Positions 18,422 through 26,894 are shown, counted from the stretch's first letter. The stretch: DNA of 64,000 nt from CAYNWT01 sp964450955 (GCA_964450955.1 CAYVFI010000012.1:85549-149548); one strand, 5' to 3'. Notes: generated by a model from the letters alone, not told the origin. Made by a program: numbers and translations.

Positions 18422-18709
18422 GTGAAGAACAAAGCATTACGAATCGCGAGTGTTATCAGCTCGTTGATGTTGTTGACACTTTTCGTTCTCTACAAAGCGG
18501 GAACCTTTAGCCTGCTATCGGCAGACAACGACGCCGAACCTGTCGCGCACGATGATGCCAGATCCACAGAGTCTGAGGGAGTCTCATGGGCAGAAGTAAC
18601 GAACAACGAAGACGAAATGATGGGCGGATCAAAGAGCGTTGTCATTGAACTCAACGACTCTGCCGATCTGCTTGTTACTCCAGATTCGCTTTCCGGTGCC
18701 CACAAGTGA
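18422..18709 (+). CDS. Small membrane-anchored protein, unknown function
   Basis: A 95-residue protein with an N-terminal transmembrane segment (IASVISSLMLLTLFVLYKAG) and an acidic, low-complexity exported part ending in DEMMGGSKSVVIELNDSADLL. The GTG at 18422 is preceded by AGGAA at good spacing. A GTG at 18395 is in frame but adds residues without a clear binding site. I do not recognise the family; small anchored proteins with a GGSKS-like motif may be planctomycete-specific. It sits 12 bases before the sterol-desaturase-family gene and 56 bases after the CobW gene, so it may share their transcript. Confidence 0.6.
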   Translation: MKNKALRIASVISSLMLLTLFVLYKAGTFSLLSADNDAEPVAHDDARSTESEGVSWAEVTNNEDEMMGGSKSVVIELNDSADLLVTPDSLSGAHK

Positions 18710-18721
18710 GACCGACGGAAG

Positions 18722-19504
18722 ATGCACTACGTTTGGCTCATTCTGACGGCGCTGGGAAGTTTTCTGTTCCTGACAGTCGTGTTCCGTCCGCTGGAGTTAT
18801 CATTTCCTGCGAAATCAAATCAGCGATTCCTGCGAGCGGACTGGTGGTTGGATCTCTGCTTTTTTCTGGGGCAGTACCTGGTCTGGAATGGCCTGGTTGT
18901 TGGGGCTTTGTTTTACTTCCGTCAGTGGTTGAACCTCTTGGTGCCGGTCGCTTTTCGTTCGGCCGTTGCGTGTCAACCCTGGTGGCTGCAGATGGCCGAG
19001 GTCATCATACTCAGTGACATGTTGATTTACTGGGGACACCGACTGCAGCACCGTGCTGGATTCCTGTGGCGTTTTCATAAGGTCCATCACAGTGCGGAGC
19101 ATCTGGATTGGCTGGCCGCTCATCGCGAACACCCTCTGGACACGATCTACACAGTGGGTTTAATCAACCTGCCCGCGTTCCTGCTGGGATTTCCGCTGCA
19201 GACGCTTGTTGGCTTCATCGCGTTTCGAGGCCTATGGGCAATCTACATTCACTCAAACGTCCGGCTTCCAACCGGACCGCTTCGGGTATTGCTTGGCGCT
19301 CCTGAACTACACCACTGGCACCATGACCTCGATAGGCAGGCCGGCAACTACGCCAACGTATCACCACTAATGGACGTCCTCTTCGGTACTTATCGTTGCC
19401 CCGATCACGAACCCGAGGCGTTCGGGATTGAAGAGCCCACCCCCGATTCCTACGTGGGCTTTATGATCGAACCGCTACTGCCGAAACGCAAAGATCTATC
19501 CTGA
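18722..19504 (+). CDS. Sterol desaturase / fatty acid hydroxylase family protein
   Basis: A 260-residue integral membrane di-iron oxygenase. The histidine clusters that bind iron are visible in order: HRLQH near residue 102, HKVHHSAEH near 118 and HHWHH near 200. There are four or so hydrophobic segments. Family members hydroxylate or desaturate sterols, fatty acids or carotenoids. Its position close to the C30 carotenoid operon (opposite strand) makes a terpenoid or lipid substrate attractive, but this is inference. The ATG at 18724 region is preceded by GACGGAAG. No truncation is seen. Confidence 0.85.
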   Translation: MHYVWLILTALGSFLFLTVVFRPLELSFPAKSNQRFLRADWWLDLCFFLGQYLVWNGLVVGALFYFRQWLNLLVPVAFRSAVACQPWWLQMAEVIILSDMLIYWGHRLQHRAGFLWRFHKVHHSAEHLDWLAAHREHPLDTIYTVGLINLPAFLLGFPLQTLVGFIAFRGLWAIYIHSNVRLPTGPLRVLLGAPELHHWHHDLDRQAGNYANVSPLMDVLFGTYRCPDHEPEAFGIEEPTPDSYVGFMIEPLLPKRKDLS

Positions 19505-19682
19505 ATCTCAACTTCTGAATGCAGGAGCGTTCGATCTTGCCATTCGATATTCGATCGATAGTGCCGGGCTCGAACGGATCGGCGAGGCAGTCTTATCGAA
19601 GGGCGACTTGCAACTCTGAAAACGCCGCAACTCCTACCGTGGGTACCGAGTTGTTTCGGACTCGACCCATCGGCGAGCGCGC

Positions 19683-19806
19683 AAAAAAAGGGCACCAGAT
19701 AGAGAAACGGCTTCCCTGCCGGATTTACCATCCTTGGTAATTTCCATTACCTGATGTTGCGGCAGGTAGGGTGGCTGAGTGAGTGAGCGCTTCTCGTCTG
19801 GTGCCC
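19683..19806 (-). ncRNA. Candidate structured RNA or 3'UTR terminator of mraZ
   Basis: Read on the minus strand, the sequence folds into a nested structure. The outer stem is GGGCACCAGA/TCTGGTGCCC (19797..19806 with 19690..19699), continued by GAGAA/TTCTC. An inner stem CCTGCCG/CGGCAGG encloses two hairpins, GGTAAT-GGAA-ATTACC and GGAT-GGTAA-ATCC, giving a three-way junction. The outer stem is followed at once by seven T residues (19683..19689), as in an intrinsic terminator. It lies about 100 bases downstream of mraZ on the same strand. It may be the mraZ 3' end, an independent small RNA or a mobile palindromic element. I do not recognise it as a named RNA family. Confidence 0.5.
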
Positions 19807-19909
19807 AGTTTTGTAGGCGTGAGGGATTAGGTTTTGAGACTGCCGGTGGTTCAAAATACTGAACCAGCCGCATCGTTACTGTTGGCTAAACAGGAACGGC
19901 TATCTGCGA

Positions 19910-20392
19910 TCAGTCGGCAAGCGTCTTGAAGAGACTGCCGAAGTCAGGCATTTCGTCTTTAAGCACCGAGAGCCAGGCGTCCGGGTTCCAGATCTCGACA
20001 CAGATGACCGCTCCAACAATGACAACGTCATCGCCGGCGGCGACCCCAAGAAACTCACGGAAGGTCTCGGGGACGAGCAGTCTGGAACGATTCCCAAGCT
20101 GCACGTCCTGATGTCGCGTCGAAAGTAATCGACCAAGACGCTGAACTTCGTCTAACCGTTGATGCAAACGTCCGGACTCCATCTTCTGCCTAAGCAACGA
20201 CACACCGTTGTCGATGTGCTGCTTCCAGTCAGTCGGCCTCCACAAACTAAGACAACCGAACCGTTCCTTGGCGACGACACAGTGGTCGTCGCTGTCAGAA
20301 ATGGCTTCAGCAAACTCAGTTGGCAATGTGACGCGGAAGCGGTTATCGACCGCTCGACGCATCTCGCCGGTGATGAAGTTGGACTCGCCCAT
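19910..20392 (-). CDS. mraZ: MraZ-like SpoVT/AbrB transcriptional regulator
   Basis: A 160-residue protein with the two tandem SpoVT-AbrB half domains of MraZ: FITGEMRRAVDNRFRVTLP in the first and RLLSTRHQDVQLGNRSRLLVP in the second. In most bacteria MraZ is the first gene of the division and cell-wall cluster, where it represses that operon by binding upstream TGGG-type repeats. Here no mraW, fts or mur gene is next to it, which agrees with the unusual division machinery of planctomycetes. The ATG at 20392 has GAAGAAGAGA upstream, which is also part of a CTCTTC/GAAGAG hairpin. It is divergent to selA. Confidence 0.88.
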   Translation of the reverse strand: MGESNFITGEMRRAVDNRFRVTLPTEFAEAISDSDDHCVVAKERFGCLSLWRPTDWKQHIDNGVSLLRQKMESGRLHQRLDEVQRLGRLLSTRHQDVQLGNRSRLLVPETFREFLGVAAGDDVVIVGAVICVEIWNPDAWLSVLKDEMPDFGSLFKTLAD

Positions 20393-20424
20393 AGATTCTC
20401 TTCTTCGAAGAGATTCACACTACG

Positions 20425-20481
20425 GGGCACTAATCCCACATTCAAGTTGTTTTCAAAGAACTATTGGGCACATGGCCCACA
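20425..20481 (-). promoter_or_regulatory. Duplicated operator-like motif upstream of mraZ
   Basis: On the minus strand the motif TGTGGG-N4-GTGCCC occurs twice, at 20425..20440 and 20466..20481, exactly 41 bases apart (about four helical turns) and starting 33 bases upstream of the mraZ start codon. Known MraZ sites are repeats containing TGGG, so these could be autoregulatory operators. Direct evidence is only the repeated motif and its position. Confidence 0.5.
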
Positions 20482-20678
20482 TCTGGCGTAAATCTATCCA
20501 GCCATCCCGCAAACTGCAAACGACCCGACCATCTTTTTTGACCGAAGCTCGCAAAACGGCTCCCGTTCCGTAGCCACTGCAATCGGCACCAATGACGGCC
20601 ACGCTTCGCATAACACGTCCAACTCTTTTGACCCACCCCACCAAGTCGCCCACAATCGGTTCTGACATCATCACCAGA

Positions 20679-20775
20679 CTGAGATGTAGCCGACTCAGGC
20701 CCTGAGTCGGCCGCGTGCGCACGGTCGTCGCTTACGCGACGCACTGACTGAGGGCCTCAGTCAGCTACATCTCAG
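20679..20775. repeat. Multi-palindrome element upstream of selA
   Basis: Outer arms CTGAGATGTAGC (20679..20690) and GCTACATCTCAG (20764..20775) are exact reverse complements. Inside are two further near-perfect palindromes: GCCGACTCAGG/CCTGAGTCGGC (20689..20711) and CTGACTGAGG/CCTCAGTCAG (20744..20764), plus a small GTCGC/GCGAC hairpin in the middle. The 97-base unit ends 27 bases before selA. It looks like a REP- or MITE-like repeat, or a 5' leader of the selA transcript. Confidence 0.7.
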
Positions 20776-20802
20776 ACATCGCGACGACAATCGGACAAGT
20801 CT

Positions 20803-22173
20803 GTGACAAACCTTCGGGCATTGCCTTCGGTCAACGACATACTGCTCTGCGAAACTCTGGCAGGGCTAAGCGAAACTGTGGGGCGCGATTCCGTCGTGAC
20901 CTGGATTCGCAGCGAACTGGATTCTCTCCGCGCCGCGCCGGAAGGGCTGAGTGCGGACAAGGTGGAGAACCGCGACAACATCGCCGCGCGGGTGTTGGCG
21001 GCTTCGCAGGATCAGCAGTCAACGCGACTTGGTCGAGTCATCAATGCGACCGGAATCATTCTGCACACAGGACTCGGCCGCGCTCCGGTTGCCGAGCATG
21101 CGATTACCGCGGCCGGCGATCTGGCAACGGCCGGCAATGTCGAAGTCTGTTTAAAGACCGGTGACCGACGGTACCGCGGGCACCAACTACAACCGATGTG
21201 GCAGCAACTCACCGGTTGCGAAGATTCGCTTATCGTGAACAACAATGCGGCGGCCACGTTGTTGACGTTACAGGCCTTGTGCGAAGGCAAAGAAGTCATC
21301 ATCTCACGCGGTCAGTTGATTGAGATTGGCGGTTCGTTTCGTCTGCCTGAGATCTTTGAACTCGGCGGCGCGAAGCTGCGTGAGGTTGGAACAACGAACC
21401 GAACGAAGGTGCAGGATTACGCCGACGCAGTTGGTCCGAACACGGCCGCCATCATGCACGTGCACCCATCCAACTACAAAGTTGTCGGGTTCAGTTCGAC
21501 TCCACCCATCGAAGACCTGGTTCCCGTCGCGCGGGAAGCGGGTGTGATTGCGATTGACGACATCGGCAGCGGCAGCATGGTTGATGTGACAAAGTATGGT
21601 CTGCCGGCAGAACCGACTTTCACCGACAGCATTAACGCGGGAGCCGATGTGGTGCTGGGCAGTGGCGACAAACTGCTGGGCGGTCCCCAGGCCGGTATAA
21701 TTATTGGTCGCAAGCAGTACATCGATCCGATTCGCAGTTCACCGTTCGCTCGAACGGTTCGCGTCGACAAGTTGACGCTTGCGGCCCTCAGCGCGACGCT
21801 GGATTCGTACTTGCGAGGCCAGCAGGAAGCTGAAATCCCCACACTGGCGATGTTGGGGACAAGCATTGAGGTCCTTAGAGAACGCGCCGAGCAACTTGTA
21901 TCGGCAATTTCGGGAGCCTGCGAAGCTTCGGTGCTGGAAGGCGTGACGCCAGTGGGTGGCGGTTCGCTTCCCGGCGCGGAGATGCCATCGGTCGCGGTTG
22001 TTGTAAAAACAAAATCCGCGACGGAACTGGCACTACGCCTGCGGATGGGTTCGCCTCGAGTCTTCCCGCGCATTCAGGATGGCAGTGTGCTGCTGGACCT
22101 GCGTAGCGTGAGGCAAAAAGACCTCACCGAATTACAAAGTGCAGTGATAGCCGCAATCGTTGAGGAAAAATGA
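20803..22173 (+). CDS. selA: L-seryl-tRNA(Sec) selenium transferase
   Basis: A 456-residue PLP enzyme that converts seryl-tRNA(Sec) to selenocysteyl-tRNA(Sec) using selenophosphate. The length is right for the family. The N-terminal region (ALPSVNDILL) and RVINATGIILHTGLGRAP are SelA signatures. The PLP lysine is in GSGDKLLGGPQAGIIIG near residue 290, with IAIDDIGSGSMVD upstream. The start is the GTG at 20803. selB, selD and the selenocysteine tRNA are not in the window and no gene next to it belongs to the pathway. Its presence means this genome very likely inserts selenocysteine at UGA, which supports reading the two in-frame UGAs of the HMA lipoprotein at 44953 as selenocysteine. Confidence 0.95.
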   Translation: MTNLRALPSVNDILLCETLAGLSETVGRDSVVTWIRSELDSLRAAPEGLSADKVENRDNIAARVLAASQDQQSTRLGRVINATGIILHTGLGRAPVAEHAITAAGDLATAGNVEVCLKTGDRRYRGHQLQPMWQQLTGCEDSLIVNNNAAATLLTLQALCEGKEVIISRGQLIEIGGSFRLPEIFELGGAKLREVGTTNRTKVQDYADAVGPNTAAIMHVHPSNYKVVGFSSTPPIEDLVPVAREAGVIAIDDIGSGSMVDVTKYGLPAEPTFTDSINAGADVVLGSGDKLLGGPQAGIIIGRKQYIDPIRSSPFARTVRVDKLTLAALSATLDSYLRGQQEAEIPTLAMLGTSIEVLRERAEQLVSAISGACEASVLEGVTPVGGGSLPGAEMPSVAVVVKTKSATELALRLRMGSPRVFPRIQDGSVLLDLRSVRQKDLTELQSAVIAAIVEEK

Positions 22174-22261
22174 CAGAATTGGTATGTGTTCTGCTCTTCT
22201 ACCTTAGACTAAGCGAAATCGGGGACGCCGGCCTGTCACATTCGTGGCGGGCGCGAGCTCT

Positions 22262-22282
22262 CACCTTGCGGGCCCAAAGGTG
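22262..22282 (+). promoter_or_regulatory. Hairpin covering the ribosome-binding site of the FHA gene
   Basis: CACCTT (22262..22267) pairs perfectly with AAGGTG (22277..22282) across a nine-base loop. The 3' arm is the likely Shine-Dalgarno sequence of the GTG start at 22285. Pairing could lower translation until the hairpin opens. Confidence 0.35.
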
Positions 22283-22284
22283 AC

Positions 22285-23910
22285 GTGAAAGAAACGCAGC
22301 CACTACCAGCTGTCATCGAGCGTATTGAACACAACGCTGTCACTGCGCGCGTTGAGGTCGGGAAGCGGTTGGTGTTTGGGCGTAGCGAAGAATGCGACGT
22401 TGTCATTGAGAACCGTCGCGTTTCGCGGCAACACGCTGAGATCGTCTACCGGTCCGACCAATACATGCTGACCGATTTGCGCAGTAGCAACGGCACGTAT
22501 TTGAACGGAGCCGAGGTCAATAGCGAGACGGTTCTTAGTTTCGGCGACACCATAGAAATAGACGAACACGAGTTCCTGTTTACAGACGTTGCCTCACCGT
22601 CGTTGGTTGAGAGCCCGACTAACATTTTGCACAGCCTGCCGGCTCCTGATCCGGGCAACCCGTCGGCATCGCGGCTTCAGGCTGTGATGGCCGTGGCCAC
22701 AAGCATTAGTCGATCGCTGACTCCGGAGGCGTTGTTTACCGATGTCCTGCGTGCGGTCATGAACGTGTTCCGCGACGCCAATCGCGCGTTCATTCTAACG
22801 CCGGATGCCAGCGATGTCCTGCGGATCCGCAGCAGGCAGACTCGGTTCGAAGACGACAACGCTCTGGCTCGCGCGCCGGTTAGTAAGTTTGTTGCCGAGA
22901 AGGTCATGACCAGCGGCCAGGCGATGCTTAGCCTGAACGCACCCGACGACCCGGCTTTGGATCCGAGCGTTTCGGTTCGCGACCTGCAAATCGCATCACT
23001 GATTTGCGCTCCGATTCCGTCTTCGACAAGCGAGGTTCAGGGCGTCATTTACGTCGACAGTTTTGCCGACGGTCCGGCGTTCGATAAAGAAGCACTTAAG
23101 ATGCTGGCTACAGTTGCCACCATTGTGGGGCAGTTTGTTGAGAACGCACAACTTCACGAAACCCGGCTGCGTGCGGAGATCCTGCAACGCGAAATGCTGG
23201 TTGCGCAAAACGTCCAGCAGATGCTGATACCGCATCACTCGCCAGAGATCCTCGGCTATTCGCTGCAGCATGAGTACCAGCCTGCCGGAGTTCTGGCGGG
23301 TGATTACATCGACTACTTCAGTCTGGAAGATGGCCGCTTTGTTATCGCAATCGGCGATGTTGCCGGCAAAGGTGCTCCGGCCGCCATCATGATGGCTCGC
23401 ATGCACTCAGCCGTGCGACTGATTCTCCGCAGCGGCGTCGAACCGGGCCGCGCGATTGGGCTATTGGACAAAACGATTGCCGAATCCAACGACTCAATGA
23501 TGTTTGCAACGTTCGCGTTGGTAATTCTGGATCCGGATACTCACGAGATTACGTTTGTTGACGCCGGGCACCCGCCCGCGATTCGCCGACGGGGAGATGA
23601 AGTCGGTGAGTGTTTTGACCGGGCTCAGAAAGGAATCGTGTTGGGGCTGGGCGGAACCAACATCTTCCACACCACAAAGCTAACCCTGGAACCAGGCGAT
23701 TCGATTACGCTGTTCACAGATGGGGTCACCGAAGCCAGGGATGCGGGCCGCGACTTGTTTGGAGACAAACGGCTGGTTGATGCGATTGCATCCGCGGCCG
23801 ACGAAGCGGAAGCAATCAGGGATATGATTGTCCAACGCGTCTCTGAATTCCAGGACGATTCATCAGCACCGGATGACATGAGCATCGTGGTGCTACAGCG
23901 AACAGTTTGA
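22285..23910 (+). CDS. FHA-GAF-PP2C (RsbU/SpoIIE-type) serine phosphatase
   Basis: A 541-residue cytoplasmic signalling protein with three domains. Residues ~20-100 form an FHA phosphothreonine-binding domain (VFGRSEECDVVIENRRVSRQH, then RSSNGTYLNG, here described by their core). Residues ~140-300 form a GAF sensor domain. Residues ~320-541 form a PP2C-type phosphatase of the RsbU/SpoIIE group, with GDYIDYF, AIGDVAGKGAPAAIMMA, FVDAGHPPA and LFTDGVTEARD as metal-binding motifs. Such proteins dephosphorylate anti-sigma-factor antagonists or other Ser/Thr-phosphorylated targets. It starts at the GTG at 22285, with a ribosome site inside a hairpin. It is 111 bases after selA, with no obvious functional link. 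Confidence 0.92.
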   Translation: MKETQPLPAVIERIEHNAVTARVEVGKRLVFGRSEECDVVIENRRVSRQHAEIVYRSDQYMLTDLRSSNGTYLNGAEVNSETVLSFGDTIEIDEHEFLFTDVASPSLVESPTNILHSLPAPDPGNPSASRLQAVMAVATSISRSLTPEALFTDVLRAVMNVFRDANRAFILTPDASDVLRIRSRQTRFEDDNALARAPVSKFVAEKVMTSGQAMLSLNAPDDPALDPSVSVRDLQIASLICAPIPSSTSEVQGVIYVDSFADGPAFDKEALKMLATVATIVGQFVENAQLHETRLRAEILQREMLVAQNVQQMLIPHHSPEILGYSLQHEYQPAGVLAGDYIDYFSLEDGRFVIAIGDVAGKGAPAAIMMARMHSAVRLILRSGVEPGRAIGLLDKTIAESNDSMMFATFALVILDPDTHEITFVDAGHPPAIRRRGDEVGECFDRAQKGIVLGLGGTNIFHTTKLTLEPGDSITLFTDGVTEARDAGRDLFGDKRLVDAIASAADEAEAIRDMIVQRVSEFQDDSSAPDDMSIVVLQRTV

Positions 23911-24279
23911 ACCAGCGGTTCGGCTTACTGAATTTGTTTCGGTTATCGCGACTCAACGCTGCCGGCTTCAAGGAAAAGCTAAACAGCCGTGGCAAGGCTC
24001 ATCATGTGATTGTTGCTGCGGTGCGGTATCGTGTCGGCGATCGAGTCGCTTCAGCGAGCGTAGCTCGCGCGCGGGTTTTGCTTTCGGAAGTCGGGCCGCG
24101 AATCGGTCAGCTTCTACAGAGTGTGCTGCGCGATGGTTTCAATGGGAAGCTGACAGCAGACCGGCGAGCCCGCCGTAGCACGGGTCCCCGGCGCCCTTCC
24201 ACCCTTCCACCCTTGTGTTCCACCCTCCAGCCGGCGCACAATCCGGCCCAACCTGTTTTCTCCTAAACACGTAACCTGC
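23911..24279. other. Intergenic region with possible transposase scar
   Basis: No clear gene. One plus-strand frame across 23960..24040 encodes FKEKLNSRGKAHHVIVAAV, faintly like the C-terminal end of IS110-type transposases, but too short to claim. The 3' part has repeated CCTTCCAC units (about 24195..24212) before recO. Confidence 0.3.
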
Positions 24280-25038
24280 ATGTCTTCCGCGAAGTCTGAA
24301 GCCATCGTCATCCGCCTGGCGGATTTCAGCGAATCAAGCCGTGTCGTCACCTTCTTTTCCGGAGAATTTGGGAAAGTTTCGGCTTTGGCGAAGGGGGCCA
24401 AACGGCTTAAGAGCGCCTTTGAGGGTGGTCTTGACCTGCTTTCGACGTGTCGAATAGTCTTTATTCAGCGACCCTCTACTAGTCTTAATCTCCTTACGGA
24501 GGCCAAGCTGGTGACGCGGTTCGCCCCGTCTCCCGGACGGTTAGACAGTCTTTACGGTGGCTACTACGTGGCTGAATTGCTGTCTTCCCTGACGGAAGAT
24601 AACGACCCCCATCCCCTTGTCTATCGCGACACAATTCTTGCTCTGGAGTCCTTCCAGGCAGATACCGATCCCGGCCCCGCGCTGGCTCGTTTCGAACTCA
24701 GACTACTGCAAATTACCGGTCACTTACCTTCGTTTGACGCGTGCGTCATGTGTGGTGTTTCCATCACAGAAGGGCGTGGACCATGGGGTTTGTGGCTGGC
24801 TCAGGGCGGAGTGATCTGCAAAGGTTGCCAAAAATCAGAATACAAGAGCCACCCGCTACAAACCGGAACGTTGCGAGTTCTTGAGAAGCTTGCAGCAGAC
24901 GACGGTTCGTTGGGTTCTCGAATCAGCATTTCAAAACAGCAGTGCGACGAGATTCGCACACTCACCACAAAATCAATTATTTACCTGCTCGGCCGACGCC
25001 CGCGATTGATGCGGTATGTCGAACCGAAATCCGGTTGA
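24280..25038 (+). CDS. recO: DNA repair protein RecO
   Basis: A 252-residue RecO, which loads RecA on single-stranded DNA with RecR and anneals SSB-coated strands. The N-terminal OB fold begins SSAKSEAIVIRLADFSESSR and continues with FSGEFGKVSALAKGAKR. A zinc site is present: CVMCGV near residue 151 and CKGCQ near residue 184. The length agrees with the family. It is followed by two outer-membrane lipoprotein genes. The ATG at 24280 is the only good start. Confidence 0.93.
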   Translation: MSSAKSEAIVIRLADFSESSRVVTFFSGEFGKVSALAKGAKRLKSAFEGGLDLLSTCRIVFIQRPSTSLNLLTEAKLVTRFAPSPGRLDSLYGGYYVAELLSSLTEDNDPHPLVYRDTILALESFQADTDPGPALARFELRLLQITGHLPSFDACVMCGVSITEGRGPWGLWLAQGGVICKGCQKSEYKSHPLQTGTLRVLEKLAADDGSLGSRISISKQQCDEIRTLTTKSIIYLLGRRPRLMRYVEPKSG

Positions 25039-25099
25039 TAGCCAGTAACGCACTCTCCCACATCGCGTTACACAGCCTTCATGGAAGAAGTCTGAACCG

Positions 25100-26323
25100 A
25101 TGAATCAGCAATCAAGATCTCCGTTCGCCACAGCGAGCCCATCGCGCCGGGAGACGCGCGGTGTCCGTGTTCGATTATTTGCCGCGCAGGCGACCCTGAT
25201 TTGTCTGTTCTTTTCAGGTTGTCAATCTCTTGGATTGAACTCGGCAGCGTCGGAAAGCGAAAACGACCGCCGGCTGGCCAACGCAGACGGCATCCTTGGC
25301 CCCATGGCGCGAGCGGTTCAGACTTCGCTATACGGCGACGTGCAGCCTAACATTGCCAGCCCCGAAGTATCAAAGCGTTTAGATGAGGCGAACCGTTTGT
25401 ACGCCGCCGGAAAATTTGGCGCAGCGGGACAGGTTTTCAAACAGGTTGCGAACAGTCAAAAGCAGACAGCCTTCGGTGAAGAAGCTCAGTTTATGCTGGG
25501 TGAGTCCTACTATAAGTTGGGCCAGTATGCACAGGCTCAGACTGCGTACGACCAATTGCTGGCAGATTACCCGTCAACGCGTCGCGTCGACGATGTGACG
25601 CATCGACTGTTCCGCGTCGCCAGCACCTGGCTTGATGTACCGGTACCTGCCACAACAGCCAGCGAGATACAGCAAGCCGGCTATGAAGACGGCGAAGGTG
25701 GTTCAGAACCGCAAAAGCTGAACTCCGACGACATCACCGTCAAAGTACCTCTGCTGCCAAACTTCCATGACAAATCACGACCGATCTTCGATACCTCCGG
25801 CCGCGCACTGAGGGCCTTAAAGACCATTTGGCTTAACGACCCAACCGGCCCGCTGGCTGATGATGCGATCATGATGACCGCGACGCACTTTCTGACGAAA
25901 CGAAACCACGTCGAAGCAGATCGCTATTACAAAATTCTGCGAGAAGAATACCCAAAAAGTCCACACCTGGAAAAAGCGTTCGTTCTGGGTTCTCACGTGA
26001 AGCTGCTGTCCTACCAGGGGCCGCGTTACGAAGGCAATACACTGGCCGAAGCGAGAGAGCTGAAAGAAGCGACACTGCGACTGTTCCCGGAGAACTCACA
26101 ACGCCAACAAATCCGCGCAGAGCTTCAGGACATCTACGATGCGGAAGCCGAACGCCAGTGGATCCGAGTGCAACACTGGCAGGGTAAGAAAAAACCCAAA
26201 GCAGTTGCACTTGCATGCAAGCAATTGATCAGTGAGTTCCCCGAGAGTAAATGGGCGGAGATGGCTCGCGAGACGCTCTCGCGGGTCGATCCGAAAAAAC
26301 TGCAGGGCCTGCCCGGCTTCTAG
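25100..26323 (+). CDS. BamD-like tetratricopeptide outer-membrane lipoprotein
   Basis: A 407-residue lipoprotein. A long N-terminal signal ends in the lipobox LFFSGC, giving lipidation at Cys ~41. Residues ~85-170 contain TPR repeats (DEANRLYAAGKFGAAGQVFK; FMLGESYYKLGQYAQAQTAY) and more helical repeats follow to the C-terminus (DRYYKILREEYPKSPHLEKA). This fits a YfiO/BamD-like protein of the outer membrane assembly machinery, longer than the ~245-residue proteobacterial BamD. A CpoB-like cell-envelope protein is an alternative. The next gene is LptE-like, which makes an envelope-biogenesis cluster. Confidence 0.75.
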   Translation: MNQQSRSPFATASPSRRETRGVRVRLFAAQATLICLFFSGCQSLGLNSAASESENDRRLANADGILGPMARAVQTSLYGDVQPNIASPEVSKRLDEANRLYAAGKFGAAGQVFKQVANSQKQTAFGEEAQFMLGESYYKLGQYAQAQTAYDQLLADYPSTRRVDDVTHRLFRVASTWLDVPVPATTASEIQQAGYEDGEGGSEPQKLNSDDITVKVPLLPNFHDKSRPIFDTSGRALRALKTIWLNDPTGPLADDAIMMTATHFLTKRNHVEADRYYKILREEYPKSPHLEKAFVLGSHVKLLSYQGPRYEGNTLAEARELKEATLRLFPENSQRQQIRAELQDIYDAEAERQWIRVQHWQGKKKPKAVALACKQLISEFPESKWAEMARETLSRVDPKKLQGLPGF

Positions 26324-26348
26324 CACAAACTTATATCGCTATTTCCAC

Positions 26349-26894
26349 ATGATCCAACGCCGACCTTTGCAACTGACTACCGCATACTGCGTCGTTGCGG
26401 CGTTCGCGCTTGGCAGTAGTGGATGCACGCTGTTCGGTTACACGTCCGGATCGCCTCAGCTGCCCGGCATTCGCACAGTCCATGTTCCGATTTTCGAAAT
26501 GGACGGCTTCCGACGCGATATCGAGTACATGCTGACGGAAGCGGTGCAGAAAGAAATCAAGACGCGAACCAGCTACCGCCTGGCCGACGCACCCGTTGCC
26601 GACACAATTCTGAGTGGCCGAATTCTTGAGGTTCGAAAAGACACGCTCGGCGAAACACAATTCGACGACCCACGCGAGATTCAATTGACGATCGGGATTG
26701 AGGTCATCTGGACGGAACGCGTCACGGGTCGAGTTTTGAACCGTCGCACAATCACGCTGGCTCCTGAGTTCCGCCAACAGTTGGCTCATGCTGAATTCGC
26801 TCCGGAACTGGGCCACTCGTTGGCCACAGCCACACACGACGCCGTAACGTCACTGGCAAACCAGATTGTCGATATGACAGAGGTCACCTGGTAA
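26349..26894 (+). CDS. lptE: LptE-like lipoprotein
   Basis: A 181-residue lipoprotein with signal peptide ending ALGSSGCTLFGY (lipidated Cys 26). The body pattern, with PGIRTVHVPIFEMDGFRRDIEYMLTEAV and LSGRILEVRKDTLG around residues 45-110, matches the LptE family, which plugs the LptD translocon that inserts lipopolysaccharide in the outer membrane. The ATG at 26349 lies 25 bases after the BamD-like gene; the two form a likely operon. The gene length is normal. It implies a Gram-negative type outer membrane. Confidence 0.8.
   Translation: MIQRRPLQLTTAYCVVAAFALGSSGCTLFGYTSGSPQLPGIRTVHVPIFEMDGFRRDIEYMLTEAVQKEIKTRTSYRLADAPVADTILSGRILEVRKDTLGETQFDDPREIQLTIGIEVIWTERVTGRVLNRRTITLAPEFRQQLAHAEFAPELGHSLATATHDAVTSLANQIVDMTEVTW

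Noticed and set aside
19751..19756. CTGATG reminiscent of a hammerhead ribozyme core on the plus strand
   Set aside because: The invariant CUGANGA and GAAA context is not present.
23960..24050. Possible IS110 transposase remnant
   Set aside because: Only about 25 residues of faint likeness and no terminal repeats, so not called.
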